A stretch of DNA of 64,000 bases from positions 9,101,001 to 9,165,000 of the forward strand of contig NZ_CP118574.1 in assembly GCF_028898845.1 (NCBI RefSeq). The letters run 5' to 3'. Each line of letters opens with the position of its first letter. Position 1 is the first letter of the stretch. The notes beneath the pieces were generated by a model that did not search any database, was not told where the DNA came from, and saw only the letters and a list, made by a program, of their open reading frames with translations. The DNA is from Streptomyces sp. WZ-12 (GTDB taxonomy: Bacteria; Actinomycetota; Actinomycetes; Streptomycetales; Streptomycetaceae). Both the position numbers and the translations under genes were made by a program. Below, piece by piece: positions 50,938 to 60,062 of the stretch.

Positions 50938-53900
50938 GTGGACTGCCAAGCTGACCGCATGGCCGGCGGCTGGATCCGGAAGCTGCTGCGCTACTGCCGC
51001 AGACATCCGCTCGCCCTGGCCGTCGTCGTGGCCGCCACCACCGCCGGTACGGCCGCGACCGCTGCCGTACCACTGATCATCCGCTCCGTCGTCGACGACG
51101 TGGTCGGCCGCCACCACCGCCCGCTCGGGCCGCTGCTCGGCGCGATGGCGGCCGTCATCTCGGTGGGTTTCCTCGCCTCATACGCGAGGCGCCGCGCGGC
51201 CGGCCGGCTCTCCCTCGAAGTGCTGCACGCCCTGCGGTCCGACATGTTCCACGCTCTCGTCCACCACGACGGGCGCACCCAGGACCGGATGGGCAAGGGC
51301 CAGCTCATCAGCCGCATGACGTCCGACGCCGCCACCGTGCAGCGGCTGCTGGACAACCTGCCGACCATGCTCGGCTCGACCCTGCTGTTCGTCTTCGCCC
51401 TCACCGCGATGCTGGTCCTGTCGCCGACCCTGACACTGGTGGCCGCCGCAACGGGCCTTGCCCTGTGGTGGGTTGCCCGGTGCGCCTTCGTCCGGGTGTC
51501 CGCCGCCGCCTGGCACGCGCAGGAACAGACCGGCGCCGTCACCGGAGTGGTGAGCGGGGCGGTGGACGGCGTCCGGGTCGTCAAGAGCTTCGGCCAAGAG
51601 GACCAGGAGCAGGCCAAGTTGCGGACGGCGGCCCGCGACCTCTTCGCCTCCAGAGTGCGGTCGGTACGGCTGCGCAGCCGTTACGGCCCCCTGATGGGCA
51701 TGCTGTCGGCGCTGGGCCAGGTCGGCATCCTGGCGCTCGGCGGCTGGCTGACCCTCAGCGGCCACATCTCACTGGGCACCTTCCTCGCCTTCTCCGCCTA
51801 TCTGGCGCAGTTGATGGAACCCACCATGGTCCTCTCGTCGCTGGTGACCGAGGCCCAGCAGACCAAGGCCGGCGCCCAGCGGATGTTCGAGATCATCGAC
51901 TCCGGCCCGCGCACCACCCGCCACACCCCGCACCACCCCCAGGACCTGCCGGACCGCGAGCCGCGACCCGCCGGCTTCCCACCCGTGCCGGCCGCCGTGG
52001 AACTCGACCGGGTGGCCTTCCGGTACGACGCGGACCCGCCCCTGCTCGCCGGGGTCTCGCTGACGATCAGGCCCGGCGAGACCGTCGCGCTCGTCGGCCC
52101 GGCAGGCTCGGGGAAATCCACCCTCGCCATGCTGCTCACCGGCTTCCACCCACCGGCCGACGGCACGATCCGCATCGACGGACAGGACATCGGTCAACTC
52201 CCCCTGGAATCCCTGCGATCCAAGGTCGCCATCGCCCTACAGGACAGCTTCCTCTTCCACGACACCATCCGCGCCAACCTCACCTACGGGAACCCCGGCG
52301 CCACCCCCGACCAGATCACCGCCGCCGCCCGCGCCGCCCAGGCCCACACCTTCATCGAGGCGCTGCCGCAGGGCTACGACACGGTCATCGGCGAACGCGG
52401 CCAGACACTCTCCGGCGGCCAGCGGCAACGCCTGGCGCTGGCCCGCGCCCTGCTCAGCGACGCAGACGTCCTCGTCATCGACGACCTGGCGGGCGCCGTC
52501 GACGCCAGGACCAGCGCGGCCATCCACCGCGGCCTGCGCGCCGCCCTGCGTGACAGGACGGCGCTGGTCATCGCGTACCGGGAATCCACGCTGGCCTTGG
52601 CGGACCGGGTGGCCCTGCTGGACGGGGGCAGAATCCTGGCCACCGGCACCCACAGCGCGCTCAAGAAGAACTGCCCGCCCTACCGCGCCCTGGTAGCCGC
52701 CGCGGACCCGCGCGCCGACCCACCGCGCCGCACCGCGCCCCACCCGGTCACCGGCGTCAACTCCGCACTCTGGGAACGGCACCAGGGCCAGGACCAGGAC
52801 GCGAACGGGAAGCCGGACACGGAACCGCCACCGGAACTGGCCACCGAGGCAGCGAAGTTGTCCGCCGCGACCGACACCCCGAACATCGACGAACAAGCCG
52901 CCCGCCGGGTACCACCGGGCTTCCGACTGCCCCACCTGCTGCGCCCGCTCACCGGCCCGCTGGTCCTCTCCCTCGCCCTGGTCATCGCCAGCGCGGCCGG
53001 CATCCTCACCCTCCCCGCCCTCGTACGGACCGGCATCGACCAGGGCATCAGCGGCTCCGACCCCGCCGCCTTGCTGGCCGCCTCCCTAGCGGGCCTCGGC
53101 GTCGTCCTGTTCACCTGGGGCATCAACGTGGCCAAGGACCGGGTCAGCGGGCGGACCAGCGAACGCCTCCTCTACACGCTCCGACTCAAAGCGTTCGGCC
53201 ATCTCCAACGGATAGACCTGGAGTACTACGCGCGGGAGGGCTCCGGCCGCATCATCACCCGGCTGACCGCCGACATGGAGAAACTGTCGGCCTTCCTCCA
53301 GACGGACCTGACCAACGGCCTGTTCAGCCTGCTCTCGCTCGTCACCGTCGCCGTCCTGCTGCTGATCATCAACGTGCCGCTGGCCCTGGCCGTGCTCGCC
53401 CTGCAACCGGCTCTCATCGTGGCGACCCTGCTGTACCGCCGCGTCTCCTCGCGCGCCTACCTGACGTCCCGGGAACGCGCCGGCGCGCTGGTCGCCGACC
53501 TTGAGGAGAACATCGCGGGCCTGCGCACCGTGCAGGCATACCGCCACGAGCGCCGCAGCCAACGCCATTTCGACCTGCGGAGCAGGGACTTCACGGCCGC
53601 TCAGTACCGGGCACAGTGCCAACTGGCCGCGTACTTCTCCTTCGTCCAGTTGCTGGCGGACACCAGCGTCCTGCTGGTCCTCGCCCTCGGCGCGAGCTGG
53701 GTGACCGGCGGCTCCGTCAGCGCCGGCGTGCTCGCCGCCTTCCTCCTCTACATCGAGCTGTTCTTCTCGCCCGTCCAGGAGCTCTCGCAGTCCTTCGACA
53801 GCTACCAGCAGGCCGCCGCAGGCTTCGAGCGGGTCAGCCAACTGCTGCGGACGCCACCGCCCGAGTCGGTGCCCGCGGCGCGGCGGCTGGCGCTGCCACC

Positions 53901-54669
53901 CCGGCTCGACGGACCCATCGCCCTGGACGGCGTGCGGTTCGCCTACCCGGCCACCACCCGCGAGGCACTGTCGGGCATCGACGTCGTCATCCCTCCCGAC
54001 CGCACCACGGCACTCGTCGGCCGCACCGGAGCGGGCAAGTCCACCGTGGTGCAACTGCTCTCCGGGCTCTACGCGCCGACCGCGGGCGCCATCCGGATCG
54101 GCGGCGCCGACCTGAGGGAATTCGACCCCACCGCCTACCGGCGCAGACTCGGGATCGTCCCCCAGGAGGCGTACCTGTTCGCCGGAACGGCCCGTGACAA
54201 CATCGCCTACGGACGGCCGGACGCCGCGGACATCGAGGTCGAGCGGGCGGCCCGCGCGGTCGGCGCCCACGACATGATCGCCTCGCTCGCTCACGGCTAC
54301 CACCATCAGGTCGGCGAGGGCGGTCGCGGCCTGTCCGCCGGCCAGCGCCAGCTACTGGCCCTGGCCCGCGCCCAGTTGGTCGACCCCGACATCCTGATCA
54401 TGGACGAGGCCACCGCGGCACTCGACCCCGTCAACGAGGCCGCCGTGCACCGCTCCCGCCGGCTGCTCTCCCGCCACCGCACCACCATCGTCGTGACCCA
54501 CCAGATGCACACCGCAGCCGCAGCCGACTTCGTGGTGGTCCTGGACGGCGGACGCGTCGCGCAGACCGGCACCCACGACGAACTGCTGTCCGGCGACGGC
54601 CCCTACGCGGAGCTCTGGTCGGCCTTCATCGCCTCATCCCCGCCCGAGCAGGAAGGCCGGCCCCATTGA
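50938..54669 (+). CDS. Fused tandem ABC exporter (TMD-NBD-TMD-NBD), asymmetric ATPase sites
   Basis: This protein of about 1243 residues contains two complete exporter halves. NBD1 has Walker A GPAGSGKST (near 387) and signature LSGGQRQR. After the Walker B aspartate it has Asp516 where the catalytic Glu is expected, and the H-loop position is Tyr547. NBD2 has GRTGAGKST, LIMDEATAALD and a normal H-loop (VVTHQM), but its signature is LSAGQ. So one site is degenerate and one is active, as in heterodimeric exporters. The linker (about 590-660) is hydrophilic. GTG 50938 (GAAGG five bases before) is preferred; GTG 50926 and ATG 50959 are alternatives. A drug-export role is likely. Confidence 0.88.
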   Translation: MDCQADRMAGGWIRKLLRYCRRHPLALAVVVAATTAGTAATAAVPLIIRSVVDDVVGRHHRPLGPLLGAMAAVISVGFLASYARRRAAGRLSLEVLHALRSDMFHALVHHDGRTQDRMGKGQLISRMTSDAATVQRLLDNLPTMLGSTLLFVFALTAMLVLSPTLTLVAAATGLALWWVARCAFVRVSAAAWHAQEQTGAVTGVVSGAVDGVRVVKSFGQEDQEQAKLRTAARDLFASRVRSVRLRSRYGPLMGMLSALGQVGILALGGWLTLSGHISLGTFLAFSAYLAQLMEPTMVLSSLVTEAQQTKAGAQRMFEIIDSGPRTTRHTPHHPQDLPDREPRPAGFPPVPAAVELDRVAFRYDADPPLLAGVSLTIRPGETVALVGPAGSGKSTLAMLLTGFHPPADGTIRIDGQDIGQLPLESLRSKVAIALQDSFLFHDTIRANLTYGNPGATPDQITAAARAAQAHTFIEALPQGYDTVIGERGQTLSGGQRQRLALARALLSDADVLVIDDLAGAVDARTSAAIHRGLRAALRDRTALVIAYRESTLALADRVALLDGGRILATGTHSALKKNCPPYRALVAAADPRADPPRRTAPHPVTGVNSALWERHQGQDQDANGKPDTEPPPELATEAAKLSAATDTPNIDEQAARRVPPGFRLPHLLRPLTGPLVLSLALVIASAAGILTLPALVRTGIDQGISGSDPAALLAASLAGLGVVLFTWGINVAKDRVSGRTSERLLYTLRLKAFGHLQRIDLEYYAREGSGRIITRLTADMEKLSAFLQTDLTNGLFSLLSLVTVAVLLLIINVPLALAVLALQPALIVATLLYRRVSSRAYLTSRERAGALVADLEENIAGLRTVQAYRHERRSQRHFDLRSRDFTAAQYRAQCQLAAYFSFVQLLADTSVLLVLALGASWVTGGSVSAGVLAAFLLYIELFFSPVQELSQSFDSYQQAAAGFERVSQLLRTPPPESVPAARRLALPPRLDGPIALDGVRFAYPATTREALSGIDVVIPPDRTTALVGRTGAGKSTVVQLLSGLYAPTAGAIRIGGADLREFDPTAYRRRLGIVPQEAYLFAGTARDNIAYGRPDAADIEVERAARAVGAHDMIASLAHGYHHQVGEGGRGLSAGQRQLLALARAQLVDPDILIMDEATAALDPVNEAAVHRSRRLLSRHRTTIVVTHQMHTAAAADFVVVLDGGRVAQTGTHDELLSGDGPYAELWSAFIASSPPEQEGRPH

Positions 54670-54962
54670 CCCCCCGGGTTTTCTGTACCTGCCGGCCAGG
54701 ATGCACCGTCTGGCTGACCGGCCCGCTGAGCACCGGAAAGCCAACACTCACCGAAGCGCTCGCCGGCCAACTGCGCAGACAGGCCAGCAGAGTTCAGGCA
54801 CCGGACGGTGACAACAACCGCAGGCTGCCCACCGCCGATCTCGGCCTCAGCCGCCACCACCGCCCGGCCGCCCCCGACCTGCGCATCCAGGCCGACCGGG
54901 ACAGCATCGACACCTGCACGGCGACGCTCCACACGCTGCTCAAGGAAAGGAGCCTGGCATGA
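54666..54962 (+). pseudogene. cysC: APS kinase (cysC) remnant with broken P-loop and internal deletion
   Basis: The 98-residue frame resembles APS kinase at both ends: TVWLTG, DGDNNRR and LGLSRHHR at the left, and a TLHTLLKER-type C-terminal helix at the right. The middle of the family, about 80-100 residues, is missing. The P-loop reads GPLSTGKPT, with Pro where Ser/Thr must follow the lysine. The only start is TTG overlapping the exporter stop. It cannot be an active kinase. Its 3' end still carries the AAAGGAG ribosome site used by cysD. Confidence 0.7.
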
Positions 54963-55885
54963 CCCCGCCGGGCGCGAACTCCGGCGCGTCCCCGTCCCTG
55001 TCGCACCTGGATGCGTTGGAGTCGGAGGCGGTGCACATCTTCCGTGAGGTGGCGGGGGAGTTCGAGCGGCCGGTGATCCTGTTCTCCGGTGGCAAGGACT
55101 CGATCCTGATGTTGCACCTGGCGCTCAAGGCGTTCGCGCCGGCGCCGGTGCCGTTCGCGTTGCTGCACGTCGACACCGGCCACAACTTCCCCGAGGTCAT
55201 CGACTACCGCGACCGCACCGTCGCCCACCACCACCTGCGCCTGCACGTCGCCTCCGTCCAGGACTTCATCGACCGCGGCGAGGTACGCGAACGCCCCGAC
55301 GGCACCCGCAACCCCCTGCAAACCGTCCCCCTCCTCGACGCCATCGCATCCCACCGCTTCGACGCCGTCTTCGGCGGCGGCCGCCGCGACGAGGAAAAAG
55401 CCCGCGCCAAAGAACGCGTCTTCTCCCTCCGCGACGAGTTCGGCGGCTGGGACCCCCGCCGCCAACGCCCCGAACTATGGCAGCTCTACAACGGCCGCCA
55501 CTCCCCCGGCGAACACGTCCGCGTCTTCCCCCTGTCCAACTGGACCGAACTGGACGTCTGGCAATACATCGCCCGCGAACAGATCGAACTCCCCACCATC
55601 TACTACGCCCACGAGCGCGAAGTCTTCTCACGAGGCGGCATGTGGCTGGCCCCCGGCGACTGGGGCGGCCCCAAGGACGGTGAAACCCTGCAGCGGCGCA
55701 CGGTCCGCTACCGCACGGTCGGCGACATGTCCTGCACCGGCGCAGTGGACTCCAACGCCGACACCATCAACGCCGTCATCGCCGAAATCGCCGCCTCCCG
55801 CCTCACCGAACGCGGCGCCACCCGAGCCGACGACAAACTCTCCGAAGCCGCCATGGAAGACCGCAAGCGCGAGGGGTACTTCTGA
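54959..55885 (+). CDS. cysD: Sulfate adenylyltransferase subunit 2
   Basis: This 308-residue protein has the PP-loop SGGKDS near residue 43, HVDTGHNFPEVI, GGGRRDEEKARAKER, FPLSNWTELDVW and a DRKREGYF C-terminus, all standard for CysD. With the GTPase subunit CysN it makes APS from sulfate and ATP. Length and motifs look intact. The flanking cysC is broken and cysN is reduced to a fragment, so this copy probably has no local partner. ATG 54959 is preceded by AAAGGAG. It could still supply subunit 2 to a CysN encoded elsewhere. Confidence 0.93.
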   Translation: MTPPGANSGASPSLSHLDALESEAVHIFREVAGEFERPVILFSGGKDSILMLHLALKAFAPAPVPFALLHVDTGHNFPEVIDYRDRTVAHHHLRLHVASVQDFIDRGEVRERPDGTRNPLQTVPLLDAIASHRFDAVFGGGRRDEEKARAKERVFSLRDEFGGWDPRRQRPELWQLYNGRHSPGEHVRVFPLSNWTELDVWQYIAREQIELPTIYYAHEREVFSRGGMWLAPGDWGGPKDGETLQRRTVRYRTVGDMSCTGAVDSNADTINAVIAEIAASRLTERGATRADDKLSEAAMEDRKREGYF

Positions 55886-56040
55886 CCACGAGCAACCCCC
55901 ACACGGTGGACACCGGTGCCACCTTTCTGCTGCGCTTCGCCGTCGCCTACCGCTACGCCGCCACCCCCGCCGAACCCGCCGTCGTCCTGGTCACCCACGG
56001 GTCGCTCCGCGCCGATGCGGACGCGGTGGTGCTGTGTCCT
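55882..56040 (+). pseudogene. cysN: cysN 5' remnant
   Basis: Directly overlapping the cysD stop, a frame beginning at CTG reads LTTSN and then TFLLRFAVA, like the first residues of CysN (TTS and LRFATAGSVDDGKST). The P-loop that should follow is absent. The rest (PAVVLVTHGSLRAD) does not match CysN. The expected ATGA overlap is CTGA here. This looks like a truncated gene start joined to other sequence. Confidence 0.4.
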
Positions 56041-56135
56041 GCCGCCGTGGAGGGCGGTTGTTGTGTGGGTCGGGGGAGTCGAACATGGGTATGTGTGCGA
56101 GTCCGTCCCAGCAGGATGCAGGAAGGATGTCAGCG

Positions 56136-56651
56136 ATGACGACCAACTCGAATTCGGGTGCGGACAGTCTGGCTGCGATCGAAGCGCGGATCGACCAACG
56201 CCGGGACCAATACGCGCTGCCGGAAGGCCATATCGCAGAGGCGGCCTCACCATGGCTGCCCTTCGTCCCCAACGTGATGATCAAGCATTTGACGTTCGAT
56301 ATCCGGAGCAACTCGGCCGCGAACGTCTTGTGGGTACAAGCTGGTGGGGTGTTGGGGCGCCACCGCCACCGCGGTCCGGTCTCCGGGTATGTGCTCGACG
56401 GTAGTTGGCGCTACCTGGAGTACGACTGGGTCGGCCGGCCTGGCGACTTCATCCGGGAGAGTCCGGGCCGCACCCACACCCTGGTCTCCGACGAGGGCAT
56501 GAAGACCATCTTCTGGTTGAACGGGCCGGTGGAGTTCCTCGACGAGCGGGACCGGGTGACGGAGGTGATGGACGCCTTTTGGTTCATCGATCACTACGAG
56601 CGAGGCTGTCAGGAGCAGGGCATCGAGATCAACCGGGCGCTCTACCTGTGA
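56136..56651 (+). CDS. Cupin-domain protein
   Basis: This 171-residue protein has a single cupin. GGVLGRHRHRGPVSGYVLDG holds the His-x-His metal motif, and the second cupin motif follows around PGDFIRESPGRTH. The type resembles acetylacetone/2,4'-dihydroxyacetophenone dioxygenase-like cupins, which are small non-heme metal enzymes, but substrate cannot be read from sequence. ATG 56136 is nine bases after GGAAGG; an in-frame ATG at 56127 is too close to it. It stands alone, after the sulfate-gene remnants, and no operon partner follows. Confidence 0.8.
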   Translation: MTTNSNSGADSLAAIEARIDQRRDQYALPEGHIAEAASPWLPFVPNVMIKHLTFDIRSNSAANVLWVQAGGVLGRHRHRGPVSGYVLDGSWRYLEYDWVGRPGDFIRESPGRTHTLVSDEGMKTIFWLNGPVEFLDERDRVTEVMDAFWFIDHYERGCQEQGIEINRALYL

Positions 56652-57536
56652 ACTTGTGACCCAGCCACCACGGCCAGGGTGAACATCCCGACCGCGGCTT
56701 TGGCATGTGGCCGATCAGGCGCGAGGGGCTCGATGCCAACTCTTCGGTCGTTGACCTGACTTGTCAGGGTTCCACGCCGTCGAACCCACCCGATGGGGGA
56801 GTCGGCACGCGCCCGTTTCTCCGACGGGGAGAGAGTAGACGGCGGCTGAGGGGCGGAGTGGCACGTGGCCGGTTCGAAAGTCCGGCGGGTGGCTGAGGGT
56901 GCGGATGAGGGCAACCGCCGTTCACCGGCGAGGGATCAACGCCTTGAGAGGGATGAGCGAACGCACCACGGCCCACCACTTCGACGGTGCCGTCGTCCGT
57001 CTCCCAGAAGGTCTCCAGGAGCAGGAAGCCCACCGCGTACGCCCGCCGCGTGCGGGAGCCCTCGGCCGCGCTCGCCGGGGCGATGCCGGTTCCGGCCCGC
57101 CAGAGCGGCGGTCTGGAAGTCGCCGATCATGGCGTACCGCTCGATCGGGAGGTGGACCGGTGCCATGGTGCGCCTCCTCCCTGCCGCCCTCCGACCCCGG
57201 AGCCGGACGTCGGGTGAGTATGGGGATACGGAGTGTGGTCGGCGGGTTCGGGCGGCTCGGCCAGGCTGACCATGGTGGGCCGAGCCATCCGCGGGTGCCA
57301 TCCGGGGCCTGCGACGCAGCCGTCCGGGCCGTCGTACGCCGATGTTCGGGACGCCGGGCGCGCGGACGTCCCCCTAACGGGGGATGACACACCGCCCGGG
57401 ACCGACCGACTGACCGATGGGATCCGCCGCCATCGCTTCCTACCGTCGCAACCAAGGCCCTCTCCACCCCGGACCGGGGCGGGGCCCGATCCGATCTGCC
57501 GCGCCGAGGCGTGGCCCACGAGGGAGGAAGCCAGCG
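56652..57536. other. 885-base region without an intact gene; holds a GH15 remnant
   Basis: No complete gene is supported. On the minus strand the start of a glycoside hydrolase 15-type gene is recognisable (56935-57166, listed separately). The last part (about 57400-57530) should hold the promoter and ribosome site of the next plus-strand gene. Nothing else convincing is seen. Confidence 0.5.
56935..57166 (-). pseudogene. GH15 (glucoamylase-like) gene remnant
   Basis: An ATG on the minus strand at 57166 has a very good ribosome site (GGGAGGAGG) and begins with PIERYAMIGDFQTAALAGRN. That is the conserved N-terminus of GH15 proteins, where GSIDWLCLPRFDS normally follows; here the frame changes into unrelated sequence. 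A later frame contains LLLETFWETDDGTVEVV, like the family's next beta-strands. The gene is frame-shifted and truncated, so it is not functional. Confidence 0.45.
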
Positions 57537-57827
57537 ATGGACCAGGCAGTGCGGCACGTGGTGGTGGAGGCCGCCGGGACGGATACCGACCGGAGGGTGT
57601 TGCGCCGAGCCGGGCAGGAGGCCGTGCGCCACCGCGCCAGGCTCCGTCCCGTGCTTCTGCACCCGCTGGACCCGGACGAGGTGCGGTCGCCGCTGCCGCA
57701 CGGCGAGCGCCCGGAGGATGAGGAATGCGGCGGCCTGGGAGTCGAGGCACTCATCCGGGGACCGGCGACGGCGTGCCACGGCACGGTGATGTCCCCGGTC
57801 GCCGGGGGAGGGGGGCGTCATGCCTGA
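57537..57827 (+). CDS. Short universal-stress-protein-like protein
   Basis: This 96-residue protein has a strong ribosome site (AGGGAGGAAG). It resembles the first half of a universal stress protein (HVVVEAAGTDTDRRVLRRAGQEAVRHRARLRPVLL compares with VIVGVDGSEGSLAALRQAA-type starts such as the gene at 60063). The nucleotide-binding GxxGxG(S/T) C-terminal motif is missing, and normal family length is 140-160. It may be a truncated USP kept as a leader. Its end overlaps the next gene by eight bases, so it is probably translated and coupled to the phosphatase. Confidence 0.5.
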   Translation: MDQAVRHVVVEAAGTDTDRRVLRRAGQEAVRHRARLRPVLLHPLDPDEVRSPLPHGERPEDEECGGLGVEALIRGPATACHGTVMSPVAGGGGRHA

Positions 57828-59922
57828 GCCTTACCTCGGGATGCCCGAGGCGACAGCCCACCACTGCGCCGGCTCCGGCCCCGGCCCCTTGCCCGGGTCG
57901 GAAACCGGTGCGGGGCCCGAGCCCGCGCCCACACTCGCTCGGATCGCCTTCGCCCACGCGCCCGGCGGCATCGCGCTGCTCGACACCTGCGGCTACGAAC
58001 TGATCACCAACCCCCGCTGGGAAACCGTGCTGTGCCCGTCGCCGGCCGCCGGAGTCCACCCCTGGACCGCGCGGCTGCCGGCCGAGCTGCGCCGCACCGG
58101 CCGCGGCCTGTTGGACCGCGCCCTCGTCCACGACGAAGGGCAACCGGTCGAACGTCTCTTCGCGCTCCCCGGAGCCGGCGGCCAGGACCGCTCCGTGGTC
58201 ATCAAGATCCGGCGCACCCCGGCACTCGGGCACTGCGTCGCCACGGCGTTCGACGTGACCGACGAACTCGCCGAACGCCAGCAGCAGTTGAGCCTCGCAC
58301 TGCACACCGCGTCCCTCGCCGCGTGGAGCGTGGACCTGGACAGCGGCGAGGAACGCTGGTTCGACGATTCCGAGGAGCTGTACGGAATGCGACCGGCGGC
58401 ACACCGACTGGTCCCGCGGATCCGGGAAGCCATCGCCCCCGAACACCGCGAGGCCGTCCACGAGGCGTTCGCCGGCCTGGAGAGCGAGGGCGACCAGGTG
58501 GAGACCACGTTCGCCATGCTCGACGACGAGGGCCGGCGCCGCTGGATGCGCGTCGACGCCCGGGTCCACCCGCTGAGCACCCCGCCGCACCGCTGGTTGG
58601 TCGGCGTCACCCGGGACGTCACCGACGAGGTGCACCGCCGCGGAGCCCTGGAGGAAACGGCGCGGAGGGAGGCCGACCGGGCGGACCGGATCGAGGAGAT
58701 CGCCGCGGCCCTCGTCTCCGCCTCCACCGCCGACGCGGTCGGCGCGGCGATCACCGAGAGCTTCCCACCGGCGATGGGCGCCATCGGTGCACTGGTGTTG
58801 GTGGCCGAACACGGGCACTTCAGGTCGCTGGCCTCGTCCGGGGCCGGCACGTCCATGGCGCGGATCCTCGACGGGATGCCCCTGGACGCCCAGGTGCCCG
58901 CCGCGCGCGTCATCCAGGACAACCGCGCCTGCTACATCGGCAGCCCGCAGGAACACCGCGCCCTCACCGACGGCGATCCGCACGACCTGCTCTCCCGCAC
59001 ACAGGCACGCTCCTGGGCCATGCTCCCGCTGAGTTGCGCGGGGCGGCCGTCGGGCGTGCTCGCGCTGGGCTTCGCGCGCTGGCACGACTTCCCACCGGGC
59101 GAACGTGCACTGCTGTCGACCGTCGCGGGGCTGACCGGCCAGGCCCTGGCCCGGACCGCCCTGGTCCAGGACCGGGTCGAACTCGCCCAGGCGGTACAGC
59201 ACCTGCTGATGCCGTCCCGGCTCTCCCAACTGGCCGGACTGCGGATGGCCGGACGGTACGTGCCGGCCTGCGACGGAGTCCGGATCGGCGGTGACTGGTA
59301 CGACGCGTTCCCCCTCGCCGACGGGCGCTACGCCCTGTGCGTCGGGGACGTCGAAGGCCACGACGTGCGGGCGGCCGCCGTCATGGGACAGATCCGCACC
59401 GCGGTACGTGCCTACTCCCAGACGGAGTCCGGACCGGGCGCGGTGCTGGCCAAGGCGAACGACCTGCTCTCCTCCCTCGGCGGCGGACACTTCGCGACCT
59501 GCTCCTTCCTGGTCCTCGACGCACGCCGCGGCCGCCTGGAAGCGGCCACCGCCGGCCATGTCCCCGGGGTCGTCGGACGCGCCGACGGCACCACCGAACT
59601 CCTGGCCCCGCCACCCGGCCCGCCGTTGGGCGTGCAGCCGGGCACCGCATACGTCACCGTGAGTCGTCCGCTGACCGCGGTGCGCACCCTGGTACTGCTC
59701 AGCGACGGCCTGGTCGAGGGGCCGGAGTTGGACCTGGACGAGGGAATGGACCGGGTGCGCGGGATCGTGGCGCACCACCGCGACTCGTCGCCCGAAGACC
59801 TGGCGGACGCGCTGCTGAGCGCGAGCGCACGCACCGGCCACCTCGACGACGCCGCGCTCCTCGTCGTCCGCCGCGGCGGCGACGAGGACGGGGCCGACCG
59901 CCCCACGGAACCGATCGGCTGA
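57820..59922 (+). CDS. PAS-GAF-PP2C (SpoIIE-type) serine phosphatase
   Basis: This 700-residue cytosolic protein has a PAS-like N-terminus (about 40-150), a second PAS (about 165-280), a GAF domain (about 300-445) and a C-terminal PP2C/SpoIIE phosphatase (about 465-685) with GGDWYDAF, GDVEGHD, ATAGH, LLSDGLVEG and DDAALL. The metal-binding aspartates are present. Such proteins dephosphorylate anti-sigma factor antagonists in Streptomyces stress and development circuits, with PAS/GAF sensing an input. No HATPase or membrane segment is seen. It is coupled to the short USP-like gene upstream, and another USP gene follows. Confidence 0.9.
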   Translation: MPEPYLGMPEATAHHCAGSGPGPLPGSETGAGPEPAPTLARIAFAHAPGGIALLDTCGYELITNPRWETVLCPSPAAGVHPWTARLPAELRRTGRGLLDRALVHDEGQPVERLFALPGAGGQDRSVVIKIRRTPALGHCVATAFDVTDELAERQQQLSLALHTASLAAWSVDLDSGEERWFDDSEELYGMRPAAHRLVPRIREAIAPEHREAVHEAFAGLESEGDQVETTFAMLDDEGRRRWMRVDARVHPLSTPPHRWLVGVTRDVTDEVHRRGALEETARREADRADRIEEIAAALVSASTADAVGAAITESFPPAMGAIGALVLVAEHGHFRSLASSGAGTSMARILDGMPLDAQVPAARVIQDNRACYIGSPQEHRALTDGDPHDLLSRTQARSWAMLPLSCAGRPSGVLALGFARWHDFPPGERALLSTVAGLTGQALARTALVQDRVELAQAVQHLLMPSRLSQLAGLRMAGRYVPACDGVRIGGDWYDAFPLADGRYALCVGDVEGHDVRAAAVMGQIRTAVRAYSQTESGPGAVLAKANDLLSSLGGGHFATCSFLVLDARRGRLEAATAGHVPGVVGRADGTTELLAPPPGPPLGVQPGTAYVTVSRPLTAVRTLVLLSDGLVEGPELDLDEGMDRVRGIVAHHRDSSPEDLADALLSASARTGHLDDAALLVVRRGGDEDGADRPTEPIG

Positions 59923-60016
59923 GGGGCCGGTCCACCGGCACGACCTCCCTCCAGGGGACGCCGAGGGGACATCCGCCTTTCCTAGCCTGGCGAGAGACCT
60001 TCCAGGACACGCGAAG

Positions 60017-60051
60017 CCTTCGAGAAACAGGAACGGAAAACCTTCGAGAAA
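60017..60051 (+). repeat. 11-base direct repeat before the USP gene
   Basis: CCTTCGAGAAA occurs at 60017-60027 and again at 60041-60051, 24 bases apart (start to start), immediately upstream of the universal stress protein gene. Two copies on nearly the same helix face could be a regulator site, but the second copy runs into the ribosome site, so it may be chance or a small duplication. Confidence 0.4.
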
Positions 60052-60062
60052 GGGGAAAGACC

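Noticed and set aside
54666..54962. Functional APS kinase
   Set aside because: The P-loop lacks Ser/Thr after the lysine, half of the domain is missing, and only a TTG start is available.
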